Part shown: positions 6,318 to 11,898 of the stretch, one piece after another | Layout of the letters: every line of letters starts with the position of its first letter | Numbering within the stretch: position 1 is the stretch's first letter | Source of the DNA: CAYJAZ01 sp964369165 | GTDB taxonomy: Bacteria; Desulfobacterota; Desulfovibrionia; Desulfovibrionales; Desulfovibrionaceae | Direction of reading: 5' to 3' | Length of the DNA stretch: 11,898 nt | NCBI GenBank assembly: GCA_964369165.1 | Contig: CAYJFE010000077.1 | Coordinates: 1 to 11,898 of the forward strand | Position numbers and translations under genes: made by a program | The notes under the pieces: model-generated | Told to the model about the DNA's origin: nothing | Seen by the model: the letters and a program-made list of their open reading frames with translations, nothing else | The model's database searches: none

Positions 6318-7298
6318 CTAGAAAGGCATTTCATCTAATGTATCTGATGAAAAAAGAGGTGTAAAAATATCTTCATAAGTGAAACTTACATATTTCTGAG
6401 CATTTTCTTCTGATAGAAACTTATTTAATTTTCCATCCTCATTGAGTATTTTTTCGTTTAAAACTAGTGTATATCTAGTGTTACCTCTTTCCAAGACGTA
6501 TCTTCTACACTCTCCATCTTCTTCATCATTTCTGTCATATCCTATTACTTTTAGAAAATCATCAAGCTGTTCTAGTTCCCTCGCAAAAAAACAGGTAGTT
6601 TTTAATCCTAAATGTTTACTAATCTCATTAAGTAAACTGCTATAACGAAAATATGTAGAATCTATTTTAGATAAAAAGTCTCTGTGTTCACTTTCGTGAG
6701 TTGTAAGTATTTTTTTCATTTTTTCAATAGTTTCTTGTAAGTCATACGCTGTTTTTTCTTCTGTTAAAGCACTTTCGCGAGCAAGCAGCCCTTGAAAAAG
6801 CCCTGCAAACTGGAGTTTTAAAGTAGTAATAATTTCTTCTGTATTTTCAAAAGCTTCAATAACATTGTTTCTTATATTATTTTTTAGATGTAATATAAAT
6901 TCATGTATTCTTAGATCATCGGCATAAGCAGAGTTAAAATTTTCATTTCCTCTATTTTTTTCATATGTTCTGTTCTCTGTAAAAACATCTTTTGCTATAA
7001 AAATGTATACTTTCTTATTTGCTTTAATTGCTTCATCTAACTCATTCATAGTAATTGAAAGTTCATTTTGTTCTGACTTACTACCAAAGTGGTTACCAAT
7101 AATACAAACAACAATTTCACAACTTGCAATCGCCTTATAGCAATCATATTCTAAAGAGTTATTTTGGCTATAACCAATCATGGCTCTTTCATGCATTGTT
7201 GCTTCATAACCTAAACTTTTAATAAAAGTTTCAATGTTATTTCTTACTTGTCGTAAATCATAAAAAGTTGAACTGATAAACACTTTTGGAACTGCCAT
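6318..7298 (-). CDS. DUF4062 protein with TIR-like N-terminal domain
   Basis: This 326-residue protein opens with VFISSTFYDLRQVR (6-19), the DUF4062 signature, and continues with IASCEIVVCIIGNHFGS (57-73) and SITMNELDEAIKANKKVYIFI (81-101). The SxxxxELdeA helix followed by a KKVYIF strand matches the layout of TIR and nucleoside-deoxyribosyltransferase-like folds, in which a glutamate in this helix (here E86 or E89) is catalytic. Residues 150-240 are helical and perhaps coiled coil; the C-terminal 90 residues are unrecognised. DUF4062 often sits at the N-terminus of predicted STAND NTPases in bacterial immunity; here it is free-standing without an NTPase. The ATG has RBS AGGAAAG. It lies between fic (21-nt gap) and hsdS (8-nt gap), so it is co-transcribed with the RM genes. 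An NAD- or nucleotide-cleaving effector is possible but unproven. Confidence 0.85.
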   Translation of the reverse strand: MAVPKVFISSTFYDLRQVRNNIETFIKSLGYEATMHERAMIGYSQNNSLEYDCYKAIASCEIVVCIIGNHFGSKSEQNELSITMNELDEAIKANKKVYIFIAKDVFTENRTYEKNRGNENFNSAYADDLRIHEFILHLKNNIRNNVIEAFENTEEIITTLKLQFAGLFQGLLARESALTEEKTAYDLQETIEKMKKILTTHESEHRDFLSKIDSTYFRYSSLLNEISKHLGLKTTCFFARELEQLDDFLKVIGYDRNDEEDGECRRYVLERGNTRYTLVLNEKILNEDGKLNKFLSEENAQKYVSFTYEDIFTPLFSSDTLDEMPF

Positions 7299-7319
7299 AT
7301 TACTTTCCTTTCTTCTCTA

Positions 7320-7925
7320 TTACACAAAATCTTTAGCGTTAAACGTTGAATAGCCCTCATAGGCATAAGATGTATCAATACCCTTGAGATAGATTTCTCT
7401 ATCGTCAATTTTATTTGTGAGAGCCGACCTGAGAAGCTCTTTTATTTCTAAATCTTTGGCAGGGCTTCGCTCCATTGCTTGAAGATAATCTTCCTTTGAA
7501 ATTTGGCTCCAATCTACCACTTTTGATAGCTCTTTCTTTAGAATATCATCAAGCCAAATACGCCCACTGCGCCCATTACCCTCACGAAAAGGGTGCGCTA
7601 TATTCATTTCAACATACTTTGCAAGAATTTCATCAAAATTGGATTGTGGCATTTTTTCAATCTCTTTCAATGCACTTTCAAGATAGAGAGTAGGCGCAAA
7701 ACGAAAGTTTCCTTTTGAAATATTTACCGTACGCAATTTTCCTGCAAAATCGTAAATTTCTTCAAAAAGATAGGTATGAATAAAGGAAAGAGTTTTGAAA
7801 GTTCCTGCTTCTAAAGTGGCAAGTAAGCCCTTTTCGTAAAGCTCGACAGCCTTTTTCTTGCTTAGCTCTTCTTCTTTTTTTGCAAGCTCTATCTCATTAG
7901 TTATATTCAATTTATTTTCAAGCAT
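7320..7925 (-). CDS. Fic-family AMP-transferase, class III-like (self-inhibited)
   Basis: This 201-residue protein carries the intact Fic motif HPFREGNGRSGR (111-122). Catalytic H111, the phosphate-binding GNGR and R122 are all present, so AMP transfer from ATP to a protein hydroxyl is expected. Near the C-terminus S186-Y-A-Y-E190-G191 fits the inhibitory motif [S/T]xxxE[G/N], whose glutamate blocks ATP gamma-phosphate binding. C-terminal placement is the class III arrangement, known from Neisseria NmFic, which modifies gyrase. No separate antitoxin gene precedes it, in keeping with self-inhibition. It starts 5 nt after hsdR, with only a weak AAAAGAA RBS, suggesting coupling to hsdR translation. 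The target is unknown. Fic genes recur in type I hsd loci, so this is a known type of partner. Confidence 0.9.
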   Translation of the reverse strand: MLENKLNITNEIELAKKEEELSKKKAVELYEKGLLATLEAGTFKTLSFIHTYLFEEIYDFAGKLRTVNISKGNFRFAPTLYLESALKEIEKMPQSNFDEILAKYVEMNIAHPFREGNGRSGRIWLDDILKKELSKVVDWSQISKEDYLQAMERSPAKDLEIKELLRSALTNKIDDREIYLKGIDTSYAYEGYSTFNAKDFV

Positions 7926-7930
7926 TTCTT

Positions 7931-10699
7931 TTATACCGCCACAAGTTCATAATTCATTTCATGTAAAATTTCTTCGTATTTATCGCCAAAAAGCTGATAG
8001 AATTTACCAAGTCCGCCTTGAGAATCAAAGGGAGTAAATTCTAAATCTTCGGGACTTATATAGACCGAGGTTGCTATGTGATCACGTATCATTCTGAGCC
8101 ATGAAGTCTGTTCTTCGGTGAATTGCCCATGCCCTGCATTCTTTCTGAATATCCAGTTTTGAAAGCGGAGGTTTACACTTGTTGAGAAAAGTGTCAATTC
8201 TTTTGATTGCCCAAGCTCAAAACGCAGAAGTGAAACAATATCAGCTAGTTTATGCTCGATTCTTTTCTTAGAATTATCTTGTAACTTTTCAGGAAATTTT
8301 ATTGTATAAGCTTGCCACAATTTTTCATTCGATAAAGCATAAGGCGCAGATGATAGAATTGCGTAAAGCTCTTCAATCATTTTAAAGGTAAGCTCTCTAT
8401 TTCTATAGGCTTGATTATATATGATATTTAATGCTGTGATAGAATCTTTATTCTCTTCAATGAACTTTTGAAAAGTGGAAATTGCTTGCTCGGCTTTTTC
8501 CTCATAATCGCTATCCCAACCTTTGAAAATAACTTTATCAAGATTGACATTATCAATAATCTGGTCATGCGCTTTACGAGCATTCAAGATGAAATCTCTC
8601 ACTTTTGCTTCATAAATCGGCTTCACGGCTTCTTCAATCAAGTTTTCTTGCGCTTTTTTCAAATTATCTTCGCTTGTTGATTGATAAAGCGTGAGTGAAC
8701 TTTCTGCAATCACATCTTCATCAAAAGCGTTCAGAAGATTTTGAGTTATCACTTTTAGCCCAAGCCCGCCTGTAATTTCAAGGCATTCTTCTTGCTCTTT
8801 TTCTGTAAGGATTTTATCAAGTTTTATAAAGCGGTTAGCAAGAGTTGTGAGCGTGTCTTCATCTCTATCACCCATGACGATACTTGTCATAAGTTCTTTC
8901 AATGATGTTGAGGGTTTGCGCTCTAGCTGACGTGAAGAAGATTTCTGCGATTTTGTAACGCCTACAGCATCAACTACGATATAGCCCATTTTGCGCTCGG
9001 TAGCAGATGGGGAAACATCTTGCAGGGCTTCTTTACTCAAGGTTCTCGTTGCTCGCCCTAACATTTGCTCAAAATAGTTTTTTGAGCGAACATCACGCAT
9101 AAAGAGCAGACATTCAATAGCTTTTACGTCTGTGCCTGTTGCAATCATATCAACGGTAACGGCAACGCGAGGGTAGAAGTCATTTCTAAAAGAAGTGAGT
9201 ACACTTTTTGGGTTTTCTTCGCTTCCGTAAGTGATTTTCTTACAAAATTCGTTGCCTTCGCCAAATTCTTCACGCAAGATTTTAATGATGTCGTCAGCAT
9301 GACTATCAGTTTTGGCAAAAATCAAAGTTTTAGGCAATTCTTTACGATTAGGGAAAAGTTCCGTAAAAGCAGCTTCTTTAAATGCTCGTATAACATTGCG
9401 TATCTGCGAGGGATTGACGATATCTCGATCAAGCTGAGAAGGTGCGTAGTTTACATCTTCATCAAGCTGACTCCAACGCTTTTTACGTGAAAGGCGATTA
9501 CGTTTTTGAATGGACTGCTTGAGAATGATTCCGCCCTTTTTTGTGATTTCGGTTTCAATGGTATACGTGCCATCTCGCCCGACGTTTACATCATCAATAA
9601 CGGCTTGCTCGTGCGTGTATTCACTCACAATATTTTCATTGAAAAAGGCAAATGTGCGGTTATCTGGTGTTGCTGTAAGTCCAATCAAGAAAGCATCAAA
9701 ATAATCAAGCACTTGTTGCCATAAGTTGTAAATAGAGCGATGGCATTCATCTATTATAATAAAGTCAAAAAATTCGGGAGGATATTTATCATTATAGACA
9801 ACTTCTTTTGCCTTATTGCCAAGGCTTTGCTCGTTGAGGGAAGTTTCTTCGAGAGATTCGTCAAGCTCTTCACCACGTAAAATAGCATACATTCTTTGAA
9901 TTGTAGAAATGCAAATGTGAGTATCTTTAGGGATATGAGAAGAATTTAAGCGCACAACATTATAAAGCTCGGGGAAAAGTCTTACATCATCATTTGGCTT
10001 ATATTTTCTAAATTCTTCCTCGGCTTGTTCACCTAGGTTTTTGGTATCAACTAAGAATAACACTCTTTGCGCTTTTGCAAATTTGAGGAGTCGATACACA
10101 GAAGTGATAGCCGTGAAAGTTTTTCCTGCGCCTGTAGCCATCTGAATAAGAGCACGGGGAAAATTGTCGCCAAAAGAATCTTCAAGCTGAGTAATTGCTG
10201 TTGTTTGACATTTACGAAAACCAGTATCGTCAAAAGATGGAAATTTTTTTAAGCGGTTTCTAAGGGTGTCTTCTTCTGAAATCCATTTTTGCAAGGTTTC
10301 AGGGCGATGAAAAGAAAAAACTTCACGAGAACGCTCTTTTATATCGTCATAATCACAAAAATGCGTAATTATGTCAGTCGCTTCATAAGCAAAACGGATA
10401 TATACATCTGACTTTACAAACTTTAGTCCGCTTTCAGCATATTTTTTTGATTGCCCTGCAACACTTGAAAGAGATTCGGCTTTATTTGTTGCTTTAGCTT
10501 CAATAACACCAACTGGCTTTTTATCAATAAAAAGAAGATAATCAACAGGACCCGATTTTGTTGGATACTCACGAACAGCCACACCCAAAGAAGCGGCAGG
10601 ATTGAGTTCTTTCATATCTTGAACTTCGTATCCAGCTTCCTTCAATTTTTTGTCTATGCTTTGGCGTGCTTTAGCTTCGGGTGTCAAGTGAATCTCCAT
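7931..10699 (-). CDS. hsdR: Type I restriction enzyme endonuclease/translocase subunit HsdR
   Basis: This subunit is 922 residues from ATG 10697-10699. In order: a PD-(D/E)XK nuclease with D53 and VIEAK (E67, K69); an SF2 helicase with Walker A MATGAGKT (187-194), DECH (317-320), TATP (342-345), ATGTDV (520-525) and QMLGRATR (545-552); then a long helical C-terminal domain like the EcoEI R C-terminus. It pulls DNA with ATP and cuts away from unmethylated sites when bound to M2S. An upstream in-frame TTG (10769-10771) would add 24 residues. I prefer the ATG because family members begin at 'hLTPEaKARQsID', the TTG has no RBS, and the likely -35 (TTGCCT) covers it. The RBS of the ATG is weak too. 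fic begins 5 nt downstream. Confidence 0.96.
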   Translation of the reverse strand: MEIHLTPEAKARQSIDKKLKEAGYEVQDMKELNPAASLGVAVREYPTKSGPVDYLLFIDKKPVGVIEAKATNKAESLSSVAGQSKKYAESGLKFVKSDVYIRFAYEATDIITHFCDYDDIKERSREVFSFHRPETLQKWISEEDTLRNRLKKFPSFDDTGFRKCQTTAITQLEDSFGDNFPRALIQMATGAGKTFTAITSVYRLLKFAKAQRVLFLVDTKNLGEQAEEEFRKYKPNDDVRLFPELYNVVRLNSSHIPKDTHICISTIQRMYAILRGEELDESLEETSLNEQSLGNKAKEVVYNDKYPPEFFDFIIIDECHRSIYNLWQQVLDYFDAFLIGLTATPDNRTFAFFNENIVSEYTHEQAVIDDVNVGRDGTYTIETEITKKGGIILKQSIQKRNRLSRKKRWSQLDEDVNYAPSQLDRDIVNPSQIRNVIRAFKEAAFTELFPNRKELPKTLIFAKTDSHADDIIKILREEFGEGNEFCKKITYGSEENPKSVLTSFRNDFYPRVAVTVDMIATGTDVKAIECLLFMRDVRSKNYFEQMLGRATRTLSKEALQDVSPSATERKMGYIVVDAVGVTKSQKSSSRQLERKPSTSLKELMTSIVMGDRDEDTLTTLANRFIKLDKILTEKEQEECLEITGGLGLKVITQNLLNAFDEDVIAESSLTLYQSTSEDNLKKAQENLIEEAVKPIYEAKVRDFILNARKAHDQIIDNVNLDKVIFKGWDSDYEEKAEQAISTFQKFIEENKDSITALNIIYNQAYRNRELTFKMIEELYAILSSAPYALSNEKLWQAYTIKFPEKLQDNSKKRIEHKLADIVSLLRFELGQSKELTLFSTSVNLRFQNWIFRKNAGHGQFTEEQTSWLRMIRDHIATSVYISPEDLEFTPFDSQGGLGKFYQLFGDKYEEILHEMNYELVAV

Positions 10700-10742
10700 A
10701 AACAACTTTATCGGCTTAGATGAGTAAACTTCTTTATGTGAT

Positions 10743-10771
10743 AATCTATAATTAATTAGAAAAAAAGGCAA
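10743..10771 (-). promoter_or_regulatory. Candidate hsdR promoter (TTGCCT - 17 bp - TAGATT)
   Basis: On the minus strand a -35-like TTGCCT (10766-10771) is followed by a 17-bp spacer and TAGATT (10743-10748), overlapping TATAGA. Transcription would begin near 10735, about 36 nt before ATG 10699. The -10 is a poor match to consensus, so this is tentative. Confidence 0.3.
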
Positions 10772-10802
10772 ATAGTATTAGTTGGACTCACTATGTACGA
10801 GT

Positions 10803-10835
10803 TTATGTCATAATCTGCTTCTTTTGAGTCAAAAG
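10803..10835. promoter_or_regulatory. Two perfect odd palindromes upstream of hsdR, possible operator
   Basis: CTTTTGAGTCAAAAG (10821-10835) is a 15-bp palindrome around a central G. TTATGTCATAA (10803-10813) is an 11-bp palindrome around a central T. The centres (10828 and 10808) are 20 bp apart, about two helical turns. No T-run follows the first on the minus strand, so an operator fits better than a terminator, although it starts just 1 nt beyond the stop of the upstream gene. Confidence 0.4.
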
Positions 10836-10836
10836 T

Positions 10837-11775
10837 TTAATCGATGGTTTTCCAATACCTTACATCTAAATATTCAAATAAAGCTTCATAAGGCTTTACA
10901 CAGGCAGTCTGTAGAAAGTCCTTAGGTGCTATAATCTTATACTTATCTTGATTTATTAAACAATTTCTCCAAGTTGTCTCCATATCTTTTTCAGGCAAAT
11001 ATTTTTTTGCAAGTAATGTACTATTTTCTTTAGGAATTATATGAAGATGTATAAAGTCATCTGCCTGTATTCTTTCGTCAGCTTTATTAGCTATCATTTG
11101 CTCAGCCCACAAAGTTTGACGCATCAACTGGTAAAATGGTTCTACATATAGAATATCATGCGAGTTAGTCTTCAACTGCGTGGAGTTCTCAATCAAACCC
11201 GTATAACGTTTTTTACGTACATCACCAGCTTTTCCTTCAGCTTTATTCTGATTTCCATAGTATTCGGTATACTTCCATTCAATAGGAAAAAGAACTTTTT
11301 CGCCTGTACTACGGACTCCGTAAATTAAGGCGTCGATAGAAGTGCAGTTACTTCCTCTTGTTGGTCTTTTTTCATTGAGATGGTCTTTATCGCTCACTGC
11401 TTCAAATTGGATATATGCAGGTTTATAGTTATCTGTGACTATTTCAAAGAGGTCGACGATTTCCTTATCAATATTCTTGATTATAGAAAGTACAGCTTGT
11501 TTATCATTTCGCAATAAAAACAAATGATTTAGACACGATACTTGAGATGACAGAGTATGACTAGTCAATGAACCTCCCCACCATGAAATAGAATTTTGAG
11601 AGAAGTATTCTTTGCAATCATCTAAAATTTCAAAGTAAAGATTGTTATCCGTTTTTTCTAAAACAAAAGGATAAGTTCTTTTTAAAAAACTACCATTACC
11701 CTTATCATTATTAAAAATTTTTGTATCTTGTATTAATTTATCAACTCGTTTGTATTGACTTTTTCGATAGTTCAT
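10837..11775 (-). CDS. PD-(D/E)XK nuclease-like protein (PGN_0703-like restriction endonuclease?)
   Basis: This is a 312-residue soluble protein. Residues 145-170 carry a PD-(D/E)XK core: SIDALIYG with D148, then VLFPIEWKYTE with E166 and K168. Upstream, SSQVSCLNHLFLLR (76-89) is a conserved-looking helix, and FYQLMRQTLWAEQM (214-227) a later helix that often completes this fold. The SSQ..CLN..F pattern recalls the PGN_0703-type putative restriction endonucleases; I hold that family name only loosely. The ATG has a strong GAGGAAG RBS and a TATAAT-type -10 upstream. It precedes hsdR on the same strand with a 137-bp gap holding palindromes, so it may be a separate transcription unit. It could be an independent restriction nuclease or a partner of the hsd system; its substrate is unknown. 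Confidence 0.7.
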   Translation of the reverse strand: MNYRKSQYKRVDKLIQDTKIFNNDKGNGSFLKRTYPFVLEKTDNNLYFEILDDCKEYFSQNSISWWGGSLTSHTLSSQVSCLNHLFLLRNDKQAVLSIIKNIDKEIVDLFEIVTDNYKPAYIQFEAVSDKDHLNEKRPTRGSNCTSIDALIYGVRSTGEKVLFPIEWKYTEYYGNQNKAEGKAGDVRKKRYTGLIENSTQLKTNSHDILYVEPFYQLMRQTLWAEQMIANKADERIQADDFIHLHIIPKENSTLLAKKYLPEKDMETTWRNCLINQDKYKIIAPKDFLQTACVKPYEALFEYLDVRYWKTID

Positions 11776-11791
11776 ATCTTCCTCACTAACT

Positions 11792-11804
11792 ATTATAAAT
11801 TATA
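11792..11804 (-). promoter_or_regulatory. Candidate -10 elements for the PD-(D/E)XK gene
   Basis: Two perfect TATAAT hexamers lie 7 bp apart on the minus strand (11799-11804 and 11792-11797), 17-29 nt upstream of the ATG and just before the GAGGAAG RBS. No good -35 lies at 16-18 bp, so promoter strength or need for an activator cannot be judged. The remaining DNA up to the window edge (11805-11898) shows no gene. Confidence 0.4.
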
Positions 11805-11898
11805 CACAGAACTAGACTACCAATCTCAGAACGAACTTGCAAGGGAAAAAATTTAAGTTACTCCTATAAATAAATGTTAGCTTTGTTTATTCCCCCTG

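Noticed and set aside
10821..10835. Palindrome after the PD-(D/E)XK gene as terminator
   Set aside because: The loop would be only 1-3 nt and no T-run follows on the minus strand; an operator is the better reading.

Overview
The window looks like cargo of a genomic island in a low-GC Gram-negative bacterium. An AlpA-type regulator followed by a RepA-like (RecA-fold, AAA_25-type) ATPase, and a Fic protein tied to a type I hsd locus, fit a proteobacterium best; the species cannot be named from sequence alone. Every gene I can support lies on the minus strand, so transcription runs from high to low coordinates. I see no tRNA, rRNA, IS element or CRISPR array.

Layout in the direction of transcription: (1) an upstream leader (11776-11898) with a TATAAT-type -10 and a strong RBS; (2) a PD-(D/E)XK nuclease-like protein (10837-11775); (3) a leader (10700-10836) with two perfect odd palindromes centred 20 bp apart; (4) hsdR (7931-10699, ATG start preferred); (5) a Fic AMP-transferase with a C-terminal self-inhibitory motif (7320-7925); (6) a DUF4062 protein with a TIR-like N-terminus (6318-7298); (7) hsdS (5164-6309); (8) a 471-residue protein joining a Rossmann-like N-terminus, an HSDR_N-like PD-(D/E)XK domain and two C-terminal membrane segments (3745-5160); (9) an AT-rich 120-bp gap; (10) hsdM (2149-3624); (11) a five-helix membrane protein starting 2 nt after hsdM (1373-2146); (12) a 230-bp gap with a 10-bp-periodic array of about nine degenerate units and a terminator-like hairpin; (13) alpA (939-1142), overlapping (14) the RepA-like ATPase gene, which runs off the left edge.

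hsdR, hsdM and hsdS supply a complete type I restriction-modification enzyme: HsdS reads the site, HsdM makes N6-methyladenine, and HsdR translocates and cuts. Interleaved with them, at spacings of 2-21 nt, are genes that restriction does not need: Fic, DUF4062 and two membrane proteins of which one carries a nuclease domain. My interpretation, which is inference, is a composite defence locus in which the RM core is linked to candidate abortive or membrane-associated effectors. The strongest candidates for something undescribed are the GATase-like/PD-(D/E)XK/membrane protein, the five-helix protein coupled to hsdM, and the helically phased 10-bp array upstream of alpA.
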